From Lentisphaerales bacterium (GTDB taxonomy: Bacteria; Verrucomicrobiota; Lentisphaeria; Lentisphaerales; Lentisphaeraceae): a stretch of DNA of 64,000 nt. Positions within the stretch are counted from its first letter, which is position 1. Every line of letters begins with the position of its first letter. This document shows positions 35,507 to 44,233 of the stretch, one piece after another. The translations under genes and the position numbers were made by a program. A model generated the notes under the pieces. It worked only from the letters and a program-made list of their open reading frames with translations. It did no database searches and had not been told where the DNA came from. Location: NCBI GenBank assembly GCA_022446985.1, contig JAKVBD010000004.1, positions 84,684 to 148,683 of the forward strand, given 5' to 3'.

Positions 35507-36043
35507 ATGAAATGCGAAGACGTACAAAAGAAAATTTTAATAGAAGATTTAAAGGACTTGGATATTCAGAACCATATAGCTGGTTGTGATGCTTGTCAGG
35601 AGTTTCAAAAAGACTTTGGAGTAATTATGGCTGACCACGAAAAGATAGAAGTTCCCAAAAGTCTTGACGAAAAAATCCTTACTTTTGCTAAAGAGAATAG
35701 GCCTGAAGTTAAGCCGGCTAACAAACCGATTATTCCTTTTGTGTTTATGGCTATAGCAGCCATTATAGCTATTTTGCTTTCTGTGAATATTCTGAATACA
35801 GAATCAGAGAAAATAAAGAACTCACCAGGTTTTGTCGATAATCAAGAAGTTGACGAAGATCAAAAAGTGGTAAATCCGGTTGCGCCGAAGAAGGCTAAAG
35901 AAATGGTCGCAGAAGTTCCTGAGGAATCACAAAATATCGATGATGTCCTGAATAATTTATGGAGTGATGACTCAATCGATGCAGATTTGATGGCAGTGGA
36001 AAGTGAATTGTTTGTATTAAGTGCAGAGCTCTATACGAACTAA
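35507..36043 (+). CDS. Membrane anti-sigma factor with zinc-binding N-terminus
   Basis: A 178-residue single-span protein. The N-terminal HxxxCxxC motif (H23, C27, C30 in HIAGCDACQEF) is the zinc anti-sigma signature; a membrane helix spans about residues 74-96, leaving an acidic periplasmic tail that ends in an amphipathic helix (ADLMAVESELFVLSAEL). It most likely sequesters the sigma factor encoded just upstream. Confidence 0.8.
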   Translation: MKCEDVQKKILIEDLKDLDIQNHIAGCDACQEFQKDFGVIMADHEKIEVPKSLDEKILTFAKENRPEVKPANKPIIPFVFMAIAAIIAILLSVNILNTESEKIKNSPGFVDNQEVDEDQKVVNPVAPKKAKEMVAEVPEESQNIDDVLNNLWSDDSIDADLMAVESELFVLSAELYTN

Positions 36044-36054
36044 GGTAGGTTGAT

Positions 36055-36789
36055 ATGAAATTATTGATGATTTTATTTATAGTTCCTTATTTTCTTTTTG
36101 CTCAGGGGGAACGACCTGAGGAGGAAAAAGGTAAAAGAAAGGGACCTTTTAAAGGCGATATGTTTAAAGATCGCGAAGCCAAAATGGAAAGAGTCCAAAA
36201 GATGCTTGAGCATAAAAATCCCGAAAAGTATGCTGCGCTAATGAAATTGAGAGAAGATAGCCCAGAGAAGTTTCGTGAGGAAATGCGTAAAGTATTGCGC
36301 GAATTTTCAGAAAAACTTGGCAGGATGAAACCTTATGGTGGGCCTTACGGAGCGGGTGGAGGCGAGCGTCATTGGTTACGTGAAATGAGTGAAAAGAATC
36401 CCGAAAAGTATGCTGCGCTTATGAAATTGAGAGAAGATAGCCCAGAGAAGTTTCGAGCTCAGATTGCGAAAGAATTCTCAAGTCGTATGAAAAAGAGACC
36501 TATGATGGATCCAAAAATGCAAGAAGCCATTCACGAAGCGACTAAGAGTTATCATGAAGCTCCAGAAGACCAAAAGGATGCTGCAAAAAGCACTCTAAGA
36601 AAGTTAATGTTAGAATCTTTTGAGCAGGATTTAAAACATAGACGTCAAATGGCGGACCGTTTGGAGAAACACCTTTCCGAAGTTAAAGCACAAATTGAAG
36701 CTAGAGAAAAAAATGCTGATTCAGTCATTGAAGAACGCATGAATTTTCTTTTAGAGAAGACAAGCGGTAAAAAGCCTAAGAAACCTTAA
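36055..36789 (+). CDS. Secreted helical protein with an internal repeat
   Basis: A 244-residue exported protein (signal peptide MKLLMILFIVPYFLFAQ) that is highly charged and helical, rich in Lys, Glu and Met. A 20-residue unit starting NPEKYAALMKL occurs at residues 55-74 and 115-134, exactly 60 residues apart, and its DNA is nearly identical. The make-up and position behind a sigma/anti-sigma pair recall periplasmic stress proteins such as the CpxP/ZraP group, but no motif proves this. It overlaps the converging araC-type gene by 4 nt. Confidence 0.7.
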   Translation: MKLLMILFIVPYFLFAQGERPEEEKGKRKGPFKGDMFKDREAKMERVQKMLEHKNPEKYAALMKLREDSPEKFREEMRKVLREFSEKLGRMKPYGGPYGAGGGERHWLREMSEKNPEKYAALMKLREDSPEKFRAQIAKEFSSRMKKRPMMDPKMQEAIHEATKSYHEAPEDQKDAAKSTLRKLMLESFEQDLKHRRQMADRLEKHLSEVKAQIEAREKNADSVIEERMNFLLEKTSGKKPKKP

Positions 36790-37625
36790 AAAGAAGACTT
36801 GCTGTACTGGGTTGGCGACATACCGGTCAGCTTTTTGAATTGTCTACTAAAGGAAGGTAAGTCTGGGTAGCCAAGCTCAAGAGCAACACTGTGTAGGTGT
36901 AGTTTATTTTCCCAAAGCATTTTTTGAGCTTCGCGAATCCTTATGCGAATAAGATAGTCTTGAGGAGAGCAGCCTATAACTTCTTTGAATATTTTACGGA
37001 AGTTTTCTAAGCCATATCCAGCTTTATCTGCCAAGATTTGATTAGATAATCTGATCCCAGGCTTATTATCGATTAGCTTGCAGATGGCTAACATATCCTC
37101 TTGAAACTGTGGGGTGTTATTTTTGGGGATCAGTTTGTTCTTTATTTCAGCAAAGAACTGAAATATTAAGTTACTGGCCTCCATATCCTGCGAAGTTGGT
37201 AAGCTATCTATTTTTTTGGTTAGATCCAGAAGATAATTGATCCAGGTAAGTTCCAATTCTATATGGTGGCATTTATCGAGTTCAGGGAGAAAATTATTGG
37301 CAGCTAAATACTGATAAATGCTTTTTGGGACTATAATGAAAAACTCGCACCAATTTTCATTTTTTGCTCTGTAGACAGCATGTCGAGTACCTGGTTTGCG
37401 AATCAATAACGTACCCGGTTTTAAATCTAGAGGCTGCTTTCCTTCAACAGTGAAACTTCCATGGCCTTGGATAACATACATAAGGACAAGGTTTTGTTTG
37501 ACCAGTTTTTCTCTACTATTGTTTTCATAGTAGCAGCCTATACTCATGTTCTGTCGGTTTGGAAATAATCTTCGAGCTGTTTTGTCGCGAAATTTGTCGC
37601 ATAAGCTTTGAATTGCAGCTTTCAT
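36786..37625 (-). CDS. AraC-family transcriptional regulator
   Basis: A 279-residue regulator. The N-terminal half is a cupin-like sensing domain (LKPGTLLIRKPGTRHAVY), and the C-terminal 100 residues hold two helix-turn-helix motifs (LSNQILADKAGYGLENFRKI; SVALELGYPDLPSFSRQFKK) ending in TGMSPTQY, the AraC signature. Its start is 30 nt downstream of metG on the same strand. Sugar or environmental sensing is usual for this layout, but the ligand is unknown. Confidence 0.88.
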   Translation of the reverse strand: MKAAIQSLCDKFRDKTARRLFPNRQNMSIGCYYENNSREKLVKQNLVLMYVIQGHGSFTVEGKQPLDLKPGTLLIRKPGTRHAVYRAKNENWCEFFIIVPKSIYQYLAANNFLPELDKCHHIELELTWINYLLDLTKKIDSLPTSQDMEASNLIFQFFAEIKNKLIPKNNTPQFQEDMLAICKLIDNKPGIRLSNQILADKAGYGLENFRKIFKEVIGCSPQDYLIRIRIREAQKMLWENKLHLHSVALELGYPDLPSFSRQFKKLTGMSPTQYSKSSF

Positions 37626-37633
37626 ACGTAGAG

Positions 37634-37649
37634 GGCGGCCTAAGCCGCC
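37634..37649. other. GC hairpin between metG and the araC-type gene
   Basis: GGCGGC, loop CTAA, GCCGCC: a perfect 6-bp GC stem without a following T run. It might reduce readthrough or protect the metG mRNA; it is not a classical terminator. Confidence 0.35.
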
Positions 37650-37654
37650 ATGAA

Positions 37655-39796
37655 TTAACCGATTTTGCCGTTTAAGATTAAAGTAGTTTTAAGGGGCTGC
37701 TCTCCAGCAAAAAGAGGCTCTCCATCTATGCTGACAGTACCGTCTACAGTGCGCAAGGCAGCTTCTTTGAAAGCAATTATATCTATCTCAGGTTTCTCGA
37801 CAGGAGTTTCACCTTCTTTAGTAATAACTGTTCCAGGAGCAGCATCACCACAATCGATGACTTCCATCTTTTTCTTTTTAGATACAGCTAGGACCATTCC
37901 GTGGGACTTTACTCCACTTAGTTCTGCAGCACTTAGATTAGATGCTACCATAACATGTTTGTTTAGCAGGTCTTCTTTTTCGAAGTACTTAACTAAACCG
38001 GAAGCAATAATTACTGGTTCATCTCCACCGAGGTCAATCTTTTCGACGTAAAGGTGTTCTGCTGTTGGGTGGTTATCTATTTCAACGATCTTACCAACCT
38101 TCAGTTCAACTTTTGACCAAGGGTCTTCTTTCTTTTCGCCACTAAATTTTTCTTTAAAATTATCAATAATCTTCTCATCAAGTTTTTTGAAGAGAATTTC
38201 TGGTTTTTCTGTTTGATGGCCATACAGACTATCGAATTGTCCCAGTTTATCCCAGTTTTGTGGTTCAAGATTAAGCATTTTGAAAATGCGACCTGATGTT
38301 TCTGGCATAAATGGTTCAATCATAATGGCGATGTCTTTCACCAAGTGAGTAAGAATACTTAAAGTTGTGGCAGCGTAAGTTGGATCTTCTTTAATTTTCT
38401 TCCATGGTTCCTGCTTGTCGAAGAAAACATTACCAGCTTGAGAGATTTTCAGAATCAATCTTAATGCTTCTTTTAAGCCAACTTTTTCTAGACTGTCGGT
38501 TACATCTGCCTGTAGGTCGTGAATTTCTTTCATGAAATGCATGTGTTCTGGAGCATAAGCCGGTTCATCTATTTTACCGCCAAGTTTATCCTTGCTGAAA
38601 ACAAGAGAACGGTTAACGAGATTACCAACATTGTTAATGAAGTTCTTGTTGATATTTGTCACGAAGTCATTCCAACTGAATGCTGTATCTTGACGCTCAG
38701 GACGAACAGCTAAAAGGTAGAAACGCCAAAGGTCCACATGGATGCCAGAGTTGATAACATCTGTACCAAAGACTCCAGTGTTGCGAGATTTTGAGAACTT
38801 AGTGTCTTCATAATTGAGGTACTCGGTAGAGCTGAGGTGGTGAACCATCGTCCAATCAGCTCCGTGAGCCAACTGTGTAGCAGGGAACATCAAAGAATGG
38901 AAAGGGATGTTGTCCTTGGCCATGAATTGGTAAAGTTCAGTGTTTTCAGGATTTTGCCACCAATCTTGCCAAGTTGCAGGGAAAGCATTTTTAGTGATAG
39001 AAACGTAGCCGATAGGGGCATCAAACCAGACGTAGAAAACCTTATTTTCAAAGCCCTCTTTAGGAACGGGAACGCCCCATTTTAGGTCACGGGTAATAGC
39101 GCGTGGCTGAAGTTCCATTTTCATCCATGACTGAGTTGTTGTCTTGGCATTGTTCGGCCAGAAACCTTCGTCCATAGCTGTGTTTTGAAAAGCTTCGAGC
39201 TTATCTTTGATGCCATTGAAGTCGAGGTACAAGTGGTGGGTTTCTTTAAGAACAGGTTTGCTGCCATCTAAAGAGCAAACTGGATTAATCAATTCTGTTG
39301 GTGTCAGCATAGAACCACAACCATCACACTGATCACCGCGAGCATCTTCGTATTTACACTTAGGACAAGTACCGGTTATTAAGCGGTCGGCGAGGAATTT
39401 CCCAAGAGTTTCACTGTAGAACTGTTCGGACTCTTTGTGAATGAGGTAACCATTTGCCAATACTTCTTCAAACATGCTTTGTACGACTTCTGTGTGTGTG
39501 TCAGTAGAGGTGCGTCCAAAAGCATCAAAGGAGATGTTGAAGTGCTCATAAATATTTTTGTGAACTTCATGGTATTTATCGCAGATTTCTCTTGGAGTTA
39601 AGCCTTCTTGAGTCGCTTTAGTTTCAGTTGCAGTTCCGTACTCGTCAGTTCCGCATATATAAAGAGTTTCGTTGCCGCTTGATCTAGAATAGCGGGCATA
39701 ACAGTCTGCCGAGAGGACACAGCCAATAATATTGCCCAGGTGTGGCTCATTATTAACATATGGTAAAGCAGAAGTAATTAATCGTTTTTTGGACAT
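37655..39796 (-). CDS. metG: Methionine-tRNA ligase
   Basis: A 713-residue class I aminoacyl-tRNA synthetase that charges tRNA-Met. The HIGH-type motif is HLGN (residues 19-22), zinc knuckles CPKC and CDGC lie in the connective peptide, and the KMSKS loop is FSKSR. The C-terminal Trbp111-like OB-fold domain (WSKVELKVGKIVEIDNHPTA) is present. A short additional segment (about 665-713) follows it. Length is near that of E. coli MetG. Confidence 0.97.
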   Translation of the reverse strand: MSKKRLITSALPYVNNEPHLGNIIGCVLSADCYARYSRSSGNETLYICGTDEYGTATETKATQEGLTPREICDKYHEVHKNIYEHFNISFDAFGRTSTDTHTEVVQSMFEEVLANGYLIHKESEQFYSETLGKFLADRLITGTCPKCKYEDARGDQCDGCGSMLTPTELINPVCSLDGSKPVLKETHHLYLDFNGIKDKLEAFQNTAMDEGFWPNNAKTTTQSWMKMELQPRAITRDLKWGVPVPKEGFENKVFYVWFDAPIGYVSITKNAFPATWQDWWQNPENTELYQFMAKDNIPFHSLMFPATQLAHGADWTMVHHLSSTEYLNYEDTKFSKSRNTGVFGTDVINSGIHVDLWRFYLLAVRPERQDTAFSWNDFVTNINKNFINNVGNLVNRSLVFSKDKLGGKIDEPAYAPEHMHFMKEIHDLQADVTDSLEKVGLKEALRLILKISQAGNVFFDKQEPWKKIKEDPTYAATTLSILTHLVKDIAIMIEPFMPETSGRIFKMLNLEPQNWDKLGQFDSLYGHQTEKPEILFKKLDEKIIDNFKEKFSGEKKEDPWSKVELKVGKIVEIDNHPTAEHLYVEKIDLGGDEPVIIASGLVKYFEKEDLLNKHVMVASNLSAAELSGVKSHGMVLAVSKKKKMEVIDCGDAAPGTVITKEGETPVEKPEIDIIAFKEAALRTVDGTVSIDGEPLFAGEQPLKTTLILNGKIG

Positions 39797-39959
39797 ACAA
39801 AAAATCCTGTAAAATCATAAATTTAAAAAGCTTTTTCGAAGATTACAGACAGAAGTCCAAAAGGTCAATGTCGATGCTCGCTTTAGTCGAAGTCTTATTG
39901 AGGCGCGAACGCCAAATAGAATGAAGGTTATTGATGATACGGGAAAGTATAAAAATGCA

Positions 39960-41087
39960 TTAATCTTTATAAATAAGGCTTCTACCTTGCTTTATAAAGG
40001 GTTCGATTCTTTGATTTTCACGCAGAATATGTTGCTTGATTAATCCCGCGAGTTGTGTTTCAGGAAAGTGATGCAGGCTGTAAGTAGGGCACGGAATTAA
40101 GCCTCTTTGAATTTTATGCTCTCCTTGTGCCCCGGCCTCAAATATTTTGAATTTGTGTTTTATCGCATATTCTATGGGGCGGTAGTAACATAACTCAAAG
40201 TGAAGGTGTCTGACTTCATCAAAGGCCCCCCAGTAACGTCCATAGATTTTATCTCCGCCAATGAAGTTTAAGGTGCCTGCCAGGAGTTGGTCATTTCTAT
40301 ATGCGAGGTAAAGAAGTATGTTTCCCGGCATCTTTTCAAAAATCAATCTAAAGAAGTCTTCGGTGAGGTAATCGTAAGAGTACTTCTTGTCTATTGTTGA
40401 CATATATAGTTCGTAAAAAGCAGCGGCATGCTCTTGGACTTCATTACCACAAATTTCCTTGATTTGAATGTGAGAAGCTCGGCTTATTTCTTTGCGCTCT
40501 CGTCTGACTTTTTGACGTTTTTTTTGTTTCAAATAACTAAGGTAATGATCAAAGTCTTCATAGTTGGCATTTTGCCAATGGAATTGAAACGTCTTTCTAA
40601 GTGTGAAGATGGCTTTTTCGGCGATTTCATTTACATTAGGCGTCGAAAAGAGAACATGACTACTGGAACATTTTTCCTGTTTTTGTAGTAGAAGAGTGTG
40701 CTCAAGTAAAGCATTTGTTACTTGACTGTAATCGGCACTTTTCGCGACGAGTATCTTAGGGCCAGTTGCAGGCGTGAAAGGGATTGCCGAAGTTAGTTTC
40801 GGGTAGTACGCAGCTCCCGACTTTTGCCAGGCATCTGCCCAAGCCCAGTCAAAGATGTACTCTCCATAGCTGTTTGTCTTTAAAAAAAGAATCATTGCGC
40901 CGATGATTTCATCATTTTCCATTGCTGTTATATATCTGGGAAACCAGCCTGTCCTTTGACCAATAGATTGGCTTTCCTCTAGTGCTCTTAAGAACTCGTA
41001 TGAGGCAAATGGGAAATTTTTTGGTGTTAGTTTATTCCAGCATTCAGCAGAAATTTGCAGAATGCTGGTCAGTACGTCTAATTTCAT
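39960..41087 (-). CDS. COG3146-type (DUF482) predicted N-acyltransferase
   Basis: A 375-residue soluble protein with the pattern of the FemAB-like, GNAT-fold COG3146 group: WFPRYITAMENDEIIGAMIL near the N-terminus, FDWAWADAW, then FTPATGPKILV and a late GAQGEHKIQRGLIPC. Substrates of this family are not established; peptidoglycan or amino-acid acylation has been suggested. Its start overlaps the kinase stop by 4 nt, so the two genes are coupled. Confidence 0.75.
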   Translation of the reverse strand: MKLDVLTSILQISAECWNKLTPKNFPFASYEFLRALEESQSIGQRTGWFPRYITAMENDEIIGAMILFLKTNSYGEYIFDWAWADAWQKSGAAYYPKLTSAIPFTPATGPKILVAKSADYSQVTNALLEHTLLLQKQEKCSSSHVLFSTPNVNEIAEKAIFTLRKTFQFHWQNANYEDFDHYLSYLKQKKRQKVRRERKEISRASHIQIKEICGNEVQEHAAAFYELYMSTIDKKYSYDYLTEDFFRLIFEKMPGNILLYLAYRNDQLLAGTLNFIGGDKIYGRYWGAFDEVRHLHFELCYYRPIEYAIKHKFKIFEAGAQGEHKIQRGLIPCPTYSLHHFPETQLAGLIKQHILRENQRIEPFIKQGRSLIYKD

Positions 41088-42169
41088 CTTAGGGCAAGTA
41101 ATGCAATAACTATTATCAAAAATACTATAATGGTAATTAAAAGTGGAAAAGATGACTTTTTGTTCTTAGAGGACTTAACTGAGTTAATTTTTCCGACATT
41201 TGAATTGACTTTAATTTTCTTTTTAGATGAAGGAGTTTCTTTCAAAAGGGAAATAACACTCGACCAATCTTTGGGCCGTTCACTAAGTTCTATCTCCATA
41301 AGCTTTTCAATGATATTACAAATTCTTTTAGACAGATTAGGGTTTAAATCAATCGCCGGTTTAGGAGGCTCAGATAGTTTTTTAGCCATAACCTGAAGAG
41401 AGGTGTTTTTATCATATGGAGGGAATCCTGTAACCATGTGATAAAGACTGGCGCCTAAACTGTAGATGTCCGATCTCACGTCAAGCTTTTTCTCGCCACT
41501 GGCTTGTTCAGGACTCATGTAGTACGGTGTGCCCATAACCATACCTTCAATAGTGAGATTAAGATCATTTTCCATACTTTTAGCAATACCCATATCCATA
41601 AGATGAATTTGGTCTTTGTCATCGACCATAAAGTTGGCAGGTTTTAGATCACGGTGAATAATGCTACTGTTTCCCCAGGCATAGTCGAGAGCTTCTGCAA
41701 TCGTTATGCAGTATCTTATCGCATCTTTTTCATTTAAAGGCCCTTCTTTGTTAATCTTATCTTCAACAGTCACACCGTTGATGAAATTCATCGCCAGGTA
41801 AGCTCCACCACTAAATTCACCGGCAGAAATGGCGGAAACTATATTTGGATGGTCAAGTTTGGCGAGGGTGTGTACTTCCTGTATAAATCGTTGCTTGTCT
41901 TCTTCTTCCTCAACCGACTCGTCAGGTAGAATTTTTAAGGCAATCATGCGGCCCATGGAAGTTTGCTTAGCAAGGTGTACTTCACCCATGGCACCATTAC
42001 CTAGCCATTGTTCTATAACAAAGCCTCCGACATCTAAGCCAGTTACACATTTTGGTGCAGGAATATGAATAACTCTTTCACAACCTGGACAGTTTACTTT
42101 GGACCCTTTATGCTCTTCATCGGCACCGATCTTTAAAAAGCAATGAGGGCATCTCAATTTTATACTCAT
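41084..42169 (-). CDS. Membrane-anchored Ser/Thr protein kinase with zinc ribbon
   Basis: A 361-residue Hanks-type kinase. An N-terminal zinc ribbon (C7-P-H-C10 and C27-P-G-C30) precedes the kinase domain: glycine loop LGNGAMGEVH, Lys79, HRDLKPAN with D174, DMG (in place of DFG) at D192, and SPEQ at 219-222. A juxtamembrane Lys-rich linker leads to one C-terminal helix (about 340-360) with no outside sensor domain. It is cotranscribed with the acyltransferase gene and divergent from the next sigma operon. Confidence 0.92.
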   Translation of the reverse strand: MSIKLRCPHCFLKIGADEEHKGSKVNCPGCERVIHIPAPKCVTGLDVGGFVIEQWLGNGAMGEVHLAKQTSMGRMIALKILPDESVEEEEDKQRFIQEVHTLAKLDHPNIVSAISAGEFSGGAYLAMNFINGVTVEDKINKEGPLNEKDAIRYCITIAEALDYAWGNSSIIHRDLKPANFMVDDKDQIHLMDMGIAKSMENDLNLTIEGMVMGTPYYMSPEQASGEKKLDVRSDIYSLGASLYHMVTGFPPYDKNTSLQVMAKKLSEPPKPAIDLNPNLSKRICNIIEKLMEIELSERPKDWSSVISLLKETPSSKKKIKVNSNVGKINSVKSSKNKKSSFPLLITIIVFLIIVIALLALR

Positions 42170-42341
42170 TGGACTCCTGAAGATTTACCTCTACGATCTT
42201 AAACAAATTTGCATTTATTAGCGAGAAAACCATAGAATTGTTATTAGATTTTTAAAAAAGCTGCAGATTTTTGCGAGATTTTAATATCAGTTGCGAATAT
42301 GAAGAATAATCCAGCTGTTGTATGGAGGGAAATAGTTGTAG

Positions 42342-42887
42342 ATGAATGATTTGGTAAAAAAAATCCTTGATGGAGACAAAGAGTCGTTTAGAGAGATAGT
42401 TCAGACTTTTGGGCCATCTATGAGAGTTTATCTTTCTGGGCGTTTATCTGACCGCCTGGCGGTTGATGATTTGATGCAGGAGATCTTTGTTGCAGTTTAT
42501 TGGAATTTATCGACCTATGACGGAGTCTCTGATCTTGGTGTTTGGATCCGTGCTGTTACACGTAACAAGCTCATGAGTTACCTACGAAGTCACTACAGCC
42601 AGAAAAACAGTATAAATACGAAGAAAGTCATGATTGAGGAAGCTTTGCTTCAGGAGTTAGACAGCTTTAACCCCAATGAGAATGAGATTATCGAAAAGCT
42701 CCATGAATGCATAACAGTACAAAAAGATGCTTCTAAAGATTTGATAAAAGCCAGATATTTTGAAAACGAATCTGTTATGGGCATCGCAGACAGGCTTGAT
42801 ACGACAGTATCTGCTATTAGTTCTGAGCTTTACAGAATACGCAAGCAGTTAAAGTCCTGTGTGGAGCAGGGGGGAGTAAAACTATGA
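42342..42887 (+). CDS. ECF-type sigma factor (planctomycete/Rhodopirellula-like)
   Basis: A 181-residue sigma factor with region 2 (VDDLMQEIFVAVYWNLSTYD, WIRAVTRNKLMSYLR) and a region 4 helix-turn-helix (SVMGIADRLDTTVSAISSEL). GGAGGG lies 12 nt before the ATG. Its ATGA overlap with the FecR-NPCBM gene marks a sigma/anti-sigma pair. The factor probably switches on genes for glycan sensing or use, by context. Confidence 0.88.
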   Translation: MNDLVKKILDGDKESFREIVQTFGPSMRVYLSGRLSDRLAVDDLMQEIFVAVYWNLSTYDGVSDLGVWIRAVTRNKLMSYLRSHYSQKNSINTKKVMIEEALLQELDSFNPNENEIIEKLHECITVQKDASKDLIKARYFENESVMGIADRLDTTVSAISSELYRIRKQLKSCVEQGGVKL

Positions 42888-44233
42888 AGTTTCACAACCG
42901 CGAGTTGATGGAATTGTTTTTGGAAGATAATGCTTCTGAAGACCAATTAAATGAAATTCTTGAGTTGGTGAATTCTGACGAAAAGTTCAGACAAGAGCTC
43001 GCAGAAGCAAGTCGCATGAGAGGTTTGCTTGTTAGTTTAAATCAAGAAAACGAAGATGCGACATACCGTGGCGTCAGGCGCAGTATTTCTGAAATGGAAC
43101 CGGACTCACTCGAGTTGAAAATACTCGATTCTTTGAATGAGAGTGTTCCTGAACAGAAAGTTATTTACAAAGACAAAAAAGGTTGGCTGATGTACTTCTG
43201 GGCAGGTATCGCCGCCCAAATTGCTATCGTTTTTTCTCTCTTCTACTTACCTGAGACGGATGATCATCTTTACCATGGTACATATTATTCAGAAAGTGGA
43301 CGTGCTTGGTTAGTTAGAGGTATTGAAACAGTACCGATAACAGCTGAAAAGAGAGTGATGGATGGCGATAAAATTATCGTTGAAGATGAAGGCGACGCAA
43401 GAATTACCTGGAATGATTCAACGGTCACGCAGTTCAAAGATGAAACAGAAGCATCTTTTAATCTAAAGAATGGTAAAGTGATTACATTGAGTAGCGGAAA
43501 ATTCCAAGCTCAGGTTACTAAGCAGCTACCAAATATGCCGATGATTGTTCATACGCCAAGTTCAAGTGTAACTGTACTTGGAACGCGATTCCGCTTAAAG
43601 GTTAATGAAGAGCAGTCATTACTGGAAGTGGATCGTGGAGCAGTAGAGTTAAAAAACCTTAAAGGCGAAAGTCTGGTAGTTAAGACGCATCAGTATGCGG
43701 TCGCCTCAAAAAATACCAGTTTAAAATCTCGAGTCTTCAATCGACCGGTTTATGCAAGTCCAGAAATTAACCAGGATACTCCTGGAAGGGAAGTCGACAT
43801 AGTTGCTGAAATCAATGGCTCGAATAAACTCTACTTGGTAGTTTATGATGGCAAAGATGGTCGCTCTCATGACCATGCTGCCTGGTTGAACCCTGTACTT
43901 GAAAATGCTTTTGGCCTTCAATATTCTCTATTGGATCACCCTTGGAAATATGCAGGTAGTGAGTGGGGGGAAATGGGGATTGGTATAGATGCAGTTGGAA
44001 AACCGATTACTCATGGTGGTGAACAAAAAGTAAATGGTATTGGAACTCATGCATTGTCAATAATCGAGTTTGATATTCCGCCAGGTTATAAACTTTTTAA
44101 ATCAAAAGGGATTATTACAGATTCCGGTTCGCTTCAAGCTAAAAGTCGCAGTAGTATGAGCTTCGAAGTTTATACTGAGTTTCCAGAGAATCGCTACCGT
44201 CGTTTAAAGGTAAGTCTTAAAAAATCAAAATGA
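42884..44233 (+). CDS. FecR-type sigma regulator fused to an NPCBM carbohydrate-binding module
   Basis: A 449-residue single-span protein. The cytoplasmic N-terminus (1-98) resembles an anti-sigma helical domain, a membrane helix follows at about 100-121, then a FecR domain (residues 140-275, with SSVTVLGTRFRLKV) and a C-terminal NPCBM-like module (about 295-449: YDGKDGRSHDHAAW, NGIGTHALSIIEFDIPPGYK). This layout puts a carbohydrate-binding module outside and a sigma-binding domain inside. It overlaps the genes on both sides by 4 nt. Confidence 0.8.
   Translation: MKFHNRELMELFLEDNASEDQLNEILELVNSDEKFRQELAEASRMRGLLVSLNQENEDATYRGVRRSISEMEPDSLELKILDSLNESVPEQKVIYKDKKGWLMYFWAGIAAQIAIVFSLFYLPETDDHLYHGTYYSESGRAWLVRGIETVPITAEKRVMDGDKIIVEDEGDARITWNDSTVTQFKDETEASFNLKNGKVITLSSGKFQAQVTKQLPNMPMIVHTPSSSVTVLGTRFRLKVNEEQSLLEVDRGAVELKNLKGESLVVKTHQYAVASKNTSLKSRVFNRPVYASPEINQDTPGREVDIVAEINGSNKLYLVVYDGKDGRSHDHAAWLNPVLENAFGLQYSLLDHPWKYAGSEWGEMGIGIDAVGKPITHGGEQKVNGIGTHALSIIEFDIPPGYKLFKSKGIITDSGSLQAKSRSSMSFEVYTEFPENRYRRLKVSLKKSK

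Noticed and set aside
37634..37649. Terminator between metG and the araC-type gene
   Set aside because: The stem is GC-rich but has no T run in either direction, so it is listed only as a hairpin.
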